Source: Saccopteryx bilineata (lineage: Eukaryota > Chordata > Mammalia > Chiroptera > Emballonuridae). From it: 64,000 bases of DNA. Below are positions 1 through 11,156 of this stretch, in pieces. Each line of letters starts with the position of its first letter. The stretch's first letter is position 1. The DNA lies in assembly GCF_036850765.1 (NCBI RefSeq), contig NC_089490.1:130662522-130726521 (forward strand), written 5' to 3'. Both the position numbers and the translations under genes were made by a program. The notes beneath the pieces are model-generated. The model worked only from the letters and a program-made list of their open reading frames with translations. It did not search any database and was not told where the DNA came from.

Positions 1-65
1 CTCCTGTTCATCAGCTTTCAAAAGAAATGTAAATTTTTTTTTTTTAAGTAAAAAGCATGATATGG

Positions 66-455
66 TAGACCCGTCGGAGTCATTGGCCTGGTGTGCAGGA
101 TTCCCGGGTTCGATTCCCGGCCAGAGCACACAGGAGAAGCGCCCATCTACCTCTCCACCCCTCCCCCTCTACCCCCTCCCGGTCCCTCTCCTCCCGCCCA
201 CAGCCAAGGCTCCACCGGAGCAAATCCACCCTGGGCACTAAGGATGGCCCCATGGCCTCCGCCCCAGTTGCTAGAATGACTCCGGTTGTAACAGAGCAAC
301 ATCCCAGATGGGCAGAGCATTCCCCCCGGTAGGCATGCCAGGTGGATCCCAGTCAGGCGCATGCAGGAGTCTGTCTGCTTGCCTCCCCATCCCCATCCTC
401 AGAAATATACAAAAAATAAATAAATAAAAGAAAAAATACAACAACAAAAAAAAAG
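66..455 (+). mobile_element. SINE family A (tRNA-derived, rhinolophoid bat type), full length
   Basis: The tRNA-like head has a box-B-like GGTTCGATTCCCGG near 107-121, followed by the 'cagagcacacaggagaagcgcc' region, a pyrimidine-rich middle, the 'gcatgcaggagtctgtctg' segment near 358-377, and an A-rich tail from about 403. The box A part is degraded compared with the copy at 24598. It is non-coding and mobilised in trans by L1. Open frames inside it are chance. Confidence 0.85.
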
Positions 456-699
456 GTGGGGGGGCATTCCCTTGTGCTAAAGCACCAGGAAGCATGGAGT
501 GAGCTTGAGTATGTCCTATGAAACATGGAGCTCTATGTTTACATATAAGTCTTTGAAGAAGGAGGAACTGCTGAAATAGTTTGTCAGCATTTGTCCCTAA
601 GACAGCAGTCTTTATAGTGGGAACACCATACGTAAATATTTGCTGTCTATCTATAGATTAAGGGGGGAATATGGCCAATGCTGAAAAGCCATGATCTTT
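456..699. other. Unassigned sequence between SINE A and L1
   Basis: No gene, RNA or repeat was recognised. The junction with the L1 at about 699 shows neither a poly-T tract (the expected reverse complement of an L1 poly-A tail) nor a recognisable target-site duplication. Confidence 0.5.
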
Positions 700-785
700 G
701 TGCCCCTCCCCTTCCCCAACCCCCTCCCTCTCCTCCCCCCACCCTGTAACCCCAACACTGTTGTTCATGTCTCTGAGTCTCATCT

Positions 786-3700
786 TTATGTCCCACCTAT
801 GTGTGGAAACATATAGTTCTTAGTTTTTTCTGATTTACTTCTTTCACTCAGTATAATGTTATCAAGGCCCATCCATGTTGTTGTAAAAGATCCTATGTCA
901 TCATTTCTTATGGCTGAGTAGTATTCCATAGTATATATATACCAAAGCTTTTTAATCCACTCATCCTCTGATGGACACTTGGGCTGTTTCCAAATCTTTG
1001 CTATTGTGAACAATGCTGCCATAAACATGGGGGTGCATTTCTTCTTTTCAAACAGTGCTATGGTGTTCTTGGGGTATATTCCTAACAGTGGTATAGCTGG
1101 GTCAAAAGGCAGTTTGATTTTTAATTTCTTGAGGTATCTCCATACTGTTTTCCACAGTGGCTGCACCAGTCTGCATTCCCACCAGCAGTGCAGGAGGGTT
1201 CCCTTTTCTCCACATCCTCGCCAGCACTTATTCTGTGTTGTTTTATTGATGAGCGCCATTCTGACTGGTGTGAGGTGATATCTCATTGTGGTTTTAATTT
1301 GCATTTCTCTAATCATTAGTGATGTTGAACATTTTTTCATATGCCTATTGGCCATCTGTGTGTCCTCTTTGGAGAAATGTCTATTCATTTCTTTTGCCCA
1401 TTTTTGGATTGGATTGTTTGTCTTCCTGGTATTAAGTTTTACAAGTTCCTTATAAATTTTGGTTATTAACCCCTTATCAGACGCTATGTCAAATATATTC
1501 TCCCATTGTGTAGTTTGTCTTTTTATTCTGTTCTTATTGTCTTTAGCTGTGCAGAAGCTTTTTAGTTTGATAAAGTCCCATTTGTTTATCCTGTCTTTTA
1601 TTTCACTTGCCTGTGGAGACAAATCAGCAAATATATTGCTGCGAGAGATGTCAGAGAGCTTACTGCCTATGTTTTCTTCTAAAATGCTTATGGTTTCATG
1701 GCTTACATTCAAGTCTTTTATCCATTTTGAGTTTATTTTTGTGAGTGGTGTAAGTTGGTGGTCTAGTTTCATTTTTTTGCAGGTAGCTGTCCAGTTTTCC
1801 CAACACCATTTGTTGAAGAGGCTGTCTTTACTCCATTGTATTGTCTTACCTCCTTTGTCAAATATCAGTTGTCCATAGAGCTGTGGGTTTATTTCTGAGT
1901 TCTCTGTTCTGTTCCATTGATCTATGTGCCTGTTCTTATGCCAGTACCATGCTGTTTTGAGTACAATGGCCTTATAATATAACTTGATATCTGGAAGTGT
2001 GATACCTCCCGCTTTTTTCTTCCTTTTCAGGATTGCTGAGGCTATTTGTGTTCTTTTTTGGTTCCATATAAATTTTTGGAATATGTGTTCTATGTCTTTG
2101 AAGTAAGTCATTGGTATTTTCATTGGTATTGCATTGAATTTATAAATTGCTTTGGGTAATATAGACATTTTAATGATGTTTATTCTTCCTAACCATGAGC
2201 ACGGTATATGCCCCCACTTATTCGTATCTTCCCTGATTTCTTTTATCAATGTTTTATAAATTTCTGAGTACAAGTCTTTAATCTCCTTGGTTAGATTTAT
2301 TCCTAGGTACTTTATTTTTTTGGTTGCAATGGTAAAGGGGATTGATTCCCTGATTTCTCTTTCTGACAGTTCATTATTAGTGTATAAAAATGCCTCTGAT
2401 TTCTGAGTATTGATTTTATATCCTGCCACCTTGCCAAATTCTTTTATCAGGTCTAGTAGTTTTTTGACTGAAACTTTAGGGTTTTCTATATACAATATCA
2501 TGTCATCTGCAAATAATGATAGTTTTACTTCTTCTTTTCCAATTTGGATGCCTTTTATCTCTTTTTCTTGTCTGATTGCTGTGGCGAGGACTTCCAGAAC
2601 TATGTTGAATAAGAGTGGTGAAAGGGGGCAACCCTGCCTTGTTCCTGATCTTAAGGGGATAGCTTTTAATTTTTGCCCATTGAGTATTATGTTGGCTGTG
2701 GGTTTGTCATAGATGGCCTTTATCATGTTGAGGTATGTTCCCTGTATTCCCACTTTGCTGAGAGTTTTGATCATGAATGGGTGCTGGACTTTATCAAATG
2801 CTTTTTCTGCATCTATTGAAATTATCATGTGGTTTTTCTCCTTTCTTTTGTTTATGTGATGAATCACATTGATTGATTTGCGAATATTGTACCAGCCTTG
2901 CCTCCCAAGAATAAATCCTACTTGATCATGGTGTATGATTTTTTCCATATATTGCTGGATCCGGTTTGCTATTATTTTATTGAGGATTTTTGCATCTAAG
3001 TTCATCAGGGATATTGGCCTATAATTTTCTTTTTTTGTATTGTCTTTGCCTGGTTTTGGAATCAGAATTATGCTCGCCTCATAAAAGGAGTTTGGAAGTC
3101 TTCCTTCCTCTTGAATTTTTTGAAATAGCTTGAGAAGGATAGGAGTTAGTTCTTCTTTGAATATTTGGTAGGATTCACTTGTGAAGCCATCAGGCCCAGG
3201 ACTTTTCTTTTTTGGGAGTTTTTTGATAGCTGTTTCAATCTCATTTGTTGTAATTGGTCTGTTTAGGTTTTCTGATTCTTCCAGATTGATTTTTGGAAGA
3301 TTATATGATTCAAGGAATTTGTCCATTTCATCTAGGTTGTCTAGTTTTTTGGCGTACAGTTCTTCATAGTATTTTCTTACAATATTTTGTATTTCTGTTG
3401 TGTCAGTTGTTATTTCTCCACTCTCATTTCTAATTTTATTTATTTGAGTCCTCTCTCTTTTTTTCTTGGTGAGTCTTGTTAAAGGTTCATCGATCTTGTT
3501 TACTTTTTCAAAGAACCAGCTCCTGGTTTCATTGATCCTCTGTATTGTTTCTTTAGCCTCTATGTCACTTATTTCTGCTCTGATCTTTATTATTTCCTTC
3601 CTTCTACTAGCTCTGGGCTTTATTTGCTGTTCTTTCTCTAGTTCTTTTAGATGCAGGGTTAAGTTGTTAATTTGAGCTTTTTCTAGCTTCTTGAGGTATG

Positions 3701-4607
3701 CCTGTAATGCTATAAACTTCCCTCACAGGACTGCTTTTGCTGTGTCCCATAAATTTTGAGTTGATGTATGCTCATTATCGTTTGTTTCTAGGAATTTTTT
3801 AATTTCTTCTTTGATCTCAATGTTAACCCATTCATTGTTTAATAACGTGCTATTTAGTTTCCAAGTGTTTGAATGTTTTTCAATTTTTCTATTGTGGTTG
3901 ATTTCTAGTTTAATGCCATTGTGATCAGAGAAAGTGTTCGATATGATTTCAATCTTCTTAAATTTGTTGAGCCCACTTTTGTGCCCTAATATGTGGTCTA
4001 TTCTAGAGAATGTCCCATGAGCACTTGAAAAGAATGTATATTCTGCTCTTTTAGGGTGAAAGGTTCTGAAGATATCTATTAAATCGAGTTCATCTAATAT
4101 GTCCTTTAAGTCTGCTGTTTCTTTGTTAATTTTTTTTCTTGGGGACCTATCTAATGATGTTAATGGGGTATTGAAATCTCCTACTATTATAGTATTGCTG
4201 TTGATCTCACCCTTTAAGTCTATCAAAGTCTGCTTTATATATTTAGGTGCTCCTATATTAGGTGCGTAGATATTTATAATGGTTATATCTTCCTTTTGTA
4301 TTGCTCCCTTTATCATTATGTAGTGACCTTCTTTATCTCTAACTATGGTCTGTGTTCTAAAGTCCATTTTGTCTGATATAAGTATTGCTACCCCAGCTTT
4401 TTTTTCATTTCCATTTGCGTGAAATATTTTTTTCCATCCTTTTATCTTCAGTCTGTGTGCATCTTTTGATTTAAGGTGTGTCTCTTGTAGACAGCATATG
4501 TATGGGTCCTGTTTTCTTATCCACACAGCTACCCTATGTCTCTTGATCGGATCATTTAATCCATTAACATTTAAGGTTATTACTGATATGTAATTGTTTA
4601 TTGCCAT
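786..4607 (-). pseudogene. L1 ORF2 (endonuclease / reverse transcriptase), one nonsense codon
   Basis: This L1 protein nicks target DNA and reverse-transcribes its own RNA. The frame is 1274 codons including the terminal stop, close to the usual L1 ORF2 length. The N-terminal endonuclease keeps LNVNGL, QETH, GDFNTPL, RIDHILG and SDHNG, which contain the expected catalytic residues. The reverse transcriptase has FADDMILY, and the C-terminal Cys/His region reads [18 protein letters not shown]. The only break is a TGA at 3725-3723. The related copy at about 28585 reads AGA there, so the change looks like a single transversion. I checked the codons from 3327 to 3725 and found no other stop. The ATG at 4607 was chosen because it starts the endonuclease domain at the usual place. 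The protein would be truncated after the endonuclease, so the copy is probably not autonomous. Confidence 0.93.
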
Positions 4608-4665
4608 TTTTTTTCTTTAAAACTGTTTTTCTCTTTTGCTATATTCTTTTTTTCCTTTGATCTGT

Positions 4666-5577
4666 TTACAACAGGTCCCTTAGCATTTCTTGCAGCCTTG
4701 GTTTGGTTGTAGTGAAATCCTTTAGTTTTTTTTTGTCTGTAAAGCTTTTTATTTCTCCTTCAATTTTAAATGATAGCCTTGCTGGATAAAGTAGTCTTGG
4801 TTGTAGGTTCTTGTTCTGCATTACTTTGAATATTTCTTGCCATTCCCTTCTGGCCTCAAGTGTTTCTGTTGAGAAGTCAGAAGTCATCCTTATGGGGGCT
4901 CCTTTGTAGGTGATTGTCTTTTTTTCTCTAGCAGCTTTTAATATTTTCTCTTTATCATTTAGCTTTGGTAATTTAATTATGATGTGTCTTGGTGTTGGTT
5001 TCTTTGGATTTCTCCTTAATGGAGTTCTCTGTGCTTCCTGAACATGTGAAATATTTTCCTGCCTTAATTGGGGGAAGTTTTCCGCTATAATATGTTTGAA
5101 CAAAGTCTCTATCCCTTGTTCTTTCTCTTCTTCTTCAGGAACCCCTATGATGCGGATGTTATTTCTCTTCATGTTGTCACAGAGCTCTCTTAGAGTTTCC
5201 TCAGACTTTTTGAGTCTCTTTTCTTTTTTCTGCTCTGCTTCCATGCCTTTATTTATTGTGTCCTCTAACTCACTGATTCAATTCTCTGCTTCATCCATCC
5301 TGCTTTTAATTCCTTCCATTGTATTCTTTATTTCAGATATTGTATTTGTCATTTCTGTCTGATTCTTTTTTATTATTTCAATGTCCTTTTTTATATTTGT
5401 TATCTCTTTATTTAGGTTTTCGTAATGGCCATCTATGGTGGTTCTAATATCTTTGAGCATCCTAACAATTGTTATTTTAAACTCTGCATCTGGTAATTTG
5501 GTTATATCTGATTCACTTAGGTCCTTTTCTGGGGATTTCTCTTGGTTTATTTGTGTTGTATTTCTCTGCCTCCGCAT
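4666..5577 (-). pseudogene. L1 ORF1 (RNA-binding chaperone), one nonsense codon
   Basis: ORF1p is the RNA-binding, coiled-coil trimer protein that coats L1 RNA. The start MRRQRNTTQ at 5577 matches MSRQRNTTQ at 21679 of another copy; an upstream in-frame ATG at 5622 lies in the 5'UTR and looks incidental. The N-terminal part is charged and heptad-like (coiled coil). The C-terminal part has the RRM/CTD-like stretches NIRIIGVPE and FKVMQNKNLQPRLLYPA. A single TGA at 5280-5278 interrupts it; the context AAT-TGA-ATC fits CGA to TGA decay at a CpG, but a CAA codon is also possible. Both sides are in the same frame, so there is no frameshift. Confidence 0.9.
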
Positions 5578-6910
5578 TTTCTCTTCACGAGAGTGGCTGT
5601 GATCACGTGCTCGGGTGCACAAGGGTTGGTGGCCTTGGCCTTTGCCCCGCCCCCGTGTGTGATGTTATGCTCGGTCCTGAGGGCACTGGCAAGCACCTTT
5701 GCTCAGCTGCGGGTCTCTGCCTGTTTCCGAGCTTTCGCCCTGCCTTTGCAGGATGATCCCACTCAAGGAACAGCTGCTAGCCTTGGCTCTACCACCAGGA
5801 AAGGCTGCGTGCCCAAGCTCAGCTTCGTAGCGGAACTCCGCCTCTTCTGGGCTTTTGGCTCCACCCCGGCGGGAGGAGCCTGCTACCAAGTCAGACCGCA
5901 AGCCTGGGTTGCACAGGCGGGGCAGGGATGTGCTCCTCTGCCCTTGCTCCGGGGCTGGTTTCTACCCTTTCTGGGTTTCTCGCCCTTCTCCCGGAGGCTG
6001 GATTACAGGCTGCCGGCAGCTGAGCTTAGCCGCTTTTGCACGCCCCCTTCTCCCTAGCCGGGCAAGATTGAGCTCACACCTGAGCCCAGTGGTGGCCAGC
6101 CGGCTTCCGCCCCTGCCAGCAGAACCGCGCTTTTGTCTCCCGCTGCCGCCCGCTCTCCGGTGCGCCCTCAGCCGTGTGGGTGGGGGCATTGCAGCTCGGA
6201 CCCTAAGACTCACTACTGTAGACCTGAAAGCTCCCTCCTTCTATGTGACTCTGCTCTGAATGCCACGGGGGAGCTTGTTTGGCTGCTCTCCTGCTTCCCT
6301 TTGCTGGTATTGCTGTTTCCGGGGGAAATATTCACTTCAGCTTTGGGGAGTGACTCGTCCCAGGGGTTAGAGTGGCTATCTCCCGAAAATGTTTCTCCCT
6401 ATGCCTCCTAGATTGCACTCTCTTCCTGTTACTGTGGTTCTCTCCCCTCTCCCTCCGTCTCCAGGAGCCCCGGGTGAGTGTTTGTGAGAGAGATGTTCTG
6501 CGTGGTCCCTTTAAGAAGGATCCTGGGTCTGAGAAATCAGACTCTCTCACAAACAGTATCCTGACTTGTTTCCAGCTAAATACTGTCCTTATGCTTCTTC
6601 TGGGCTCTGGGGCTGTAGGCTGTGGCTTTGTTCCTAGGGCTCAGGGCCCTTTCCCCTCTGCTAAACTCACTTCCCGCCACGCGAGTTTCTCCCTGCTGCC
6701 GTTCGCTCCGAGAAGCTGGGCAGCCCTCTCCGCGTTTCCGTTTTTCCTACCAGTCTCTGGGTGGCTTCTTCAGCGTTCCTGGGTTGAAGAGTCCTTTTAG
6801 TTTAGTCCAAAGTTGGTTCCTCCAGTTGATAGTTCATAAAATTAGTTTGTAATCCACATTGGTTCTGGGAGGTAGATGCTGGTACGTTCGCCTACTCCAG
6901 CGCCATCTTC
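5578..6910 (-). promoter_or_regulatory. L1 5'UTR / internal promoter region
   Basis: This GC- and CpG-rich region precedes ORF1 on the minus strand and ends at 6910 with GAAGATGGCG, a YY1-like motif at the expected transcription start. The same unit, more diverged, recurs at 14280-14982 and in reverse orientation from about 19090. Overlapping open frames on the plus strand (for example 5542-6057 and 6372-6800) are antisense to the element and most likely reflect its GC content. Confidence 0.8.
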
Positions 6911-7039
6911 ACTAATGTGGATTTTTATAGAACTGAGCTACTGCCCTCACTGTCACTGCCATAAATGTTCTTGTTGCTGTCATTATAATGGGTGTGTGTT
7001 AAAAATCTTTCTATGCTTGATCCATGCCATGTTCTTTAC

Positions 7040-7350
7040 AGCTCTATGCTATGAGTGGAATTACATCCCCCAAACCTAATTTACATGGCAAGCCCTAGCT
7101 CCCAGTACCTTAGAATGTCACTGTATTTGAAGGTAGTCTTTAAAAAGGCAATTAAGATAAAATGAGATCATTAGGGTAGACCCTAGTCCTATTGGTTTCC
7201 TTCTAAGAAGAGGAGATTAGAACACATAGGTGGACAGCGGGATGACCATGTGAAGAAAAAATCTCCATAGCTTCATGTTGACCTCCAAAGCTGTGGGAAA
7301 GCAACTCTCCATTGTTTAACCACCCAGATTATGGCAGCCCTAGCACACTT
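7040..7350 (+). repeat. Old MaLR-like LTR remnant (MLT1/MST-like)
   Basis: The sequence begins 'tgctatgagtggaattacatcc', has 'ggcaagccctagctcccag', 'tgtcactgtatttgaagg' and 'ttctaagaagaggagatta', and ends 'ttatggcagccctagcaca'. This order resembles mammalian MaLR LTRs as I remember them. It is diverged and the boundaries are approximate. Confidence 0.5.
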
Positions 7351-7498
7351 ATATGGCTTCAGTGATGAATAGAAGTGTTAGCAAAACCCATGCCCTTGAA
7401 CACTGCTCTAAGATCTAAATCACATACATAATAGCCACATGAGCCTGGGACAAATGATGCATGCCTGGACCAAATAAATGAAAACAAAATGTCATTAT

Positions 7499-7863
7499 TG
7501 TAAGGTATTTTTCCCTGCGGAGAAGGAAGGAACGGGGCTCGGAGCCACGAAGTGTGGAATAACAAAAGGTTTTATTGAGTATAGAGCGCGCATCCTGCCT
7601 GGTGAGGTTCCCTGGCCCCGAGGAAAGATGGAGGCCAGGGAAGTCGCAAGGATTAAACTGCGTGGGAGATACTTAAAGGGGTCCCTCTAGGGAAGTCGAG
7701 CTAATATGACTTGGTGAAATCTCACTGGCTGGCAGACGGTTGCTTTTTTCCAAACGGTTCCTGTGAAGCCTCTTTTGGCGTGCTTGGTTGTGGGCGGTCC
7801 TAGCCAAAGTTTGCGGGTCTGGGTTCCCCACGTGACCATCCCCCATTATCCACCGACCTTACA
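7499..7863 (-). repeat. 3' LTR of the 7.5-10.1 kb ERV
   Basis: It starts TGTAAGG and ends CCTTACA (plus strand), so the ends form the short TG...CA inverted repeat. The sequence is closely similar to 9764-10127 throughout, with scattered substitutions and small indels. Confidence 0.9.
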
Positions 7864-7978
7864 TTCTGACCTTTTGTGTTAAATAGAAAAGGGGTGCCGT
7901 TTATTTGTCTGGCTACTTCCTGCTGATTAGGGGCATTGTGGGGAGGGGGAGATCAGAAGGTGGTGGCTTTGAGAGGTG

Positions 7979-8467
7979 TCAGGAGGAACATCTGTGTGGC
8001 TGTGAGTTGAGAAACTTCGCAGATGCAGTCCTGTAAGGATTTAAAAAAAAAAAGAGGTGTAATAGAGAGATTTGTAGGGTCCAGCCTTTTGGTGAGCTGG
8101 AGATGGATGGAGTCCAGTGGTTCCGACTGCCAGTGGTCCTGTAAGGAGGCAAGCTTGAGGCAAAACTGCATGTCAGGAGTCGCGTAAAAAGGGGAAAGGA
8201 AGGGGCCCCATCCATTCCCATAACCAAGACCTGTGAGGGAACTAGAGGTCCAGAGTGTGATGGCAAAACAGAGAAGGTAGCCCCCGTGTCCACAAGAAAT
8301 GAGATGGACTTACCCACTTGTTGCAGCATTACCCTGGGTTCTCCAAGTCCAGGCCGTGTCCTAGGAGTTTGAGCGACGTGCCCACCTGGCTGGATTGGCC
8401 TTCCCATTTGGGCGGCTTGTCCTCCATGTAGAGGTGCTGAGGAAAAACCTGTTGCCCAAAGGGGCAA
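7979..8467 (-). pseudogene. ERV protease remnant
   Basis: The frame contains LVDTGATFSVLPS, the retroviral aspartic protease active-site signature (DTGA), about 60 residues into the frame (near 8287). Its reading frame differs from that of the upstream nucleocapsid frame, either because gag-pro was expressed by frameshifting or through later mutation. The frame soon leaves recognisable protease sequence and the rest of pol is absent. This is a dead copy. Confidence 0.7.
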
Positions 8468-8691
8468 TTACTCCACCAGTGACTGGGCTGTTTGCAGTCA
8501 GGGCAGAGCTCAGTGGGCAGCTGCCGGCAGGGGCCCTGCCGGGACCAGTGGTCCTGCTTGCCACACTTAAAGCAAGCTGCTGGTGGCTCTGCTGGTCTCA
8601 GGGTTGCCACAAGAGCCAGGGTTTGGAGCGTTACCTTCTGCTGCATGCGGGCCTGGAACAGCCTTGGCCTATTTCTACTAGTTGGGACCAT
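8329..8691 (-). pseudogene. ERV gag nucleocapsid remnant with zinc knuckles
   Basis: Two Cys-His boxes lie in tandem. The first is CFKCGKQDHWSRQGPC, with spacing after His longer than the canonical CX2CX4HX4C. The second, CPDCKQPSHWWSNC, fits the canonical pattern. Together they identify retroviral nucleocapsid, which binds genomic RNA. Upstream (8700-9740) the sequence is proline-rich in one frame but no capsid homology was convincing. Confidence 0.75.
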
Positions 8692-9763
8692 TAAAAACTT
8701 TAAATGCTGTGTTCACAGGTTCTGGATAGGAGTTTGGGGGGATTGGGAATAAGAGGAGGAGGGCTCATGCGGAGCCCAGCACCCAGATCCTGCAGGAAAC
8801 ACTGGAGCCAAAGGCAGGACAGGGCCAGAACTTCTTGTAAGAAAATTGGGAAATTGGGGTTGGACGTCCTGAAAACCAGTGTAAGAGCCAATGCCAGGCT
8901 GAGAATGGCCTGACAGAGGAGGGGTTAAAGAACACAGTAAAGGGAGGGGCCCTAGCCAGCAGGGGAGGAGAAAGAGATGGTAGTGGTGAATAAGAAACAG
9001 GTTTTTTAGAAGGGAGGGGAGGGGGCTTTCAGAAGGAAGAGATCCGAGCACAAAAGAGGTCCGCAGAGGGACCAGAGAAAAGTCCCGAGAGAGGGGCACC
9101 TGCGGGGGTCAGACAGGAGGGAGAGAGAGTTGGGAGTCTGCGGAGAAGGAAAGATTAGGAGTGGAGGTTTTAGGTGAGGTTTCTCTGGCCAGAAAAAGGC
9201 CTGCATGGTGGAACAGGCAGCACAGAGATTAAGGACAGGTGCGTGAATAATTAGAAGCCATGAATGTAAGAGATCTCCAATCAGTTCCCAGCTTTTTTGG
9301 CAATAGTTAAATTGGTGAGGGTGTTAAAACCGAAAGTCCCTTCAGGAGGCTAATTGAGTGGGTTCTGTGGCCTGGCCACAGCGGAGAAGAACAGTTTCTT
9401 CTTCTTTAAGGAGGGAGATTCCTGTGCCCCCACAGCTGCCCTCAGTCCTCGGGGTGGTCAGATTTGAGTATTAGCGTCCTAAAAACTCAAGGTCTGGCCA
9501 CGGATGGAAAAGGTAAAGTGGATATGCTCTGGATGTCTCCACAAGCACACGCACTCAGACGGAAAAGACTTCCCTGATGTAGCTACGGTTTCAGACAGGG
9601 AGTCTTGGAGGAAAGAACTGAGGGGAGGCTGGAGGCAGGGGACTTACTGCACCATGTGCCGAAGTGGGTGGAAGGTCGGAGATCTTGGTTCTTTCTCAGA
9701 GGGAATGAGGAAGAGGAGCGGTCCTTGTGGACTTCAACTCCTTCCGGGTTTTCAGCACAAAAA

Positions 9764-10127
9764 TGTAAGGTATTTTTCCTTGCCGAGAAAGAAGGAAGAG
9801 GTCTTGGAGCCACGAAGTGTGGAATAGCAAAGGCTTTATTGAGTACAGCACGTGCATCCTGCCTGGTGAGGTTCCCTAGCCCCGAGGAAAGATGGAGGCC
9901 AGGGAAGTTGCAAGGATTAAACCGCGTGGGAGATATTTAAAGGGGTCCCTCTAGGGAAGTCGAGCTAATATGACATGGTGAAATCTCACTGGCTGGCAGA
10001 TGGTCGCTTTTTTCCAAAAAGTTCCTGTGAAGCCTCTTTTGGCACACTTGGTTGTGGGCGGTCCTAGCCAAAGTTTGCGGATCTGGGTTCCCCACGTGAC
10101 CATCCCCCTTTATCCACTGACCTTACA
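9764..10127 (-). repeat. 5' LTR of the 7.5-10.1 kb ERV
   Basis: Matches 7499-7863 with the same TGTAAGG...CCTTACA ends. The 5-bp flank ATTAT follows at 10128. Confidence 0.9.
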
Positions 10128-10132
10128 ATTAT

Positions 10133-10418
10133 CAAGCATATAAAGCAAATGATTAAAGAAATTTTAAGCCTTCCTTCCACTTCTCAAGGTAGATTTATTA
10201 CATTCAGATGAGATCTAAGGTTAAACTATGAGGGGGACTGTGTCCAATGAACTTAGGCCCATTGTAGGAGAGCCTGAGGTACAGAGTAGTCATGATTCCA
10301 AGTCTCCTGCTGCCTTCTTTACCAAATTTCTGAGGTGGACAGAAGAGTTAAGAGTTAGAAATAGGGTAAGCATAAGGAATTTCCACTGCTGATGAGCAGG
10401 AACATCTATTCGCTATTT
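10133..10418. other. Unassigned sequence
   Basis: No gene or recognisable repeat is seen between the ERV and the L1 3' fragment. Confidence 0.4.
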
Positions 10419-10425
10419 AAGACTG

Positions 10426-10913
10426 TGAATCACTGTATGCATCCAGTGGCCAAGACATGAAAACAACCAAAGTGTTCCTTGATAGAGGATTGGATCAAGA
10501 AGATGTGGAACACATATACAATGGAATACTACTACTAAGCCATAAGAAATGATGACATAGTGACATTTATGACAACATAGATGGACTTTGAGAAGATTAT
10601 ATTGAGTAAAAGAAGTAAGACAGAAAAAACTAAGTACCGTATGGTGGGATATAAAACTGAGACTCATGGCATAGATAAAAGTGAAGTGGTTACCAGGGGG
10701 AAGGAGGTGTGGTGGAGGGGGATGAGGGAGAAGGTGGGGGAAGGGAGTAAAGAGGGACAAATATAAGGTGACAGAAAATGATTTGATTTTGGGTAATGGG
10801 TATACAGTATCATCAACAGTTCAAATGCTATAGAAATGTTTACCTAAAACCTAGGTACTCTTAGTGACCAATGTCACCCTGTTAAAGTTAATTTTCTAAA
10901 AAAAAAAAAAAAA
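10426..10913 (+). mobile_element. 5'-truncated L1 (3' end only)
   Basis: Contains the last part of ORF2 ('gtggaacacatatacaatggaatacta') and the G-rich 3'UTR, ending in an A tract. A short direct repeat AAGACTG at 10419-10425 and 10914-10920 is a possible target-site duplication. Confidence 0.85.
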
Positions 10914-11156
10914 AAGACTGGATTGTCACTTTCTTTGTGGTGTTCAAAATGTCAACAACATACTTTGGAAGATGCCTGGGGAAAAGGAATTGTCTCAGAG
11001 AAGGATGCATACCAGTAGCTCTGAGCAGCATGATGCACAACTGGGGGGACTGAGGGCCATAGAGTTTTAGAGCAGTATTAAAAGTGAGAGACTGACAGGG
11101 AGGGAACAGAGGCTAACAAGACCAAAACATGATCAAGCCTAAACTCTGGACCTCTT

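Larger units (their letters stand above)
700..6910 (-). mobile_element. Nearly full-length LINE-1 (L1 copy 1)
   Basis: Read on the minus strand, the order is 5'UTR (6910-5578), ORF1 (5577-4666), a 58-bp spacer, ORF2 (4607-786) and a partial 3'UTR (785-700). The 5' end carries GAAGATGGCG, a YY1-like core as found at L1 promoters. Both ORFs are open apart from one in-frame TGA each, so this is among the least decayed elements in the window. The 3' end is odd: copies at 25320-25560, 26271 and 34524 continue about 190 bp further into an A-rich end, but this copy stops inside the G-rich (here C-rich) 3'UTR with no A tail. That suggests a 3' deletion or rearrangement after or during insertion. Confidence 0.95.
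7499..10127 (-). mobile_element. Internally deleted class I endogenous retrovirus (tRNA-Phe-like PBS)
   Basis: Two similar LTRs of about 364 bp flank a 1.9-kb interior. The whole is bounded by a 5-bp direct repeat ATTAT (7494-7498 and 10128-10132), marking one integration. Beside the 5' LTR (right end, as it lies on the minus strand), 9744-9761 reads in reverse as a sequence close to the tRNA-Phe primer-binding site (GTGCTGAAAACCCGG compared with the canonical GTGCCGAAACCCGGG). The interior retains gag nucleocapsid and protease remnants. Most of pol and all of env are gone: only about 115 bp lie between the protease frame and the 3' LTR. This is a fossil copy and cannot replicate. Confidence 0.88.
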
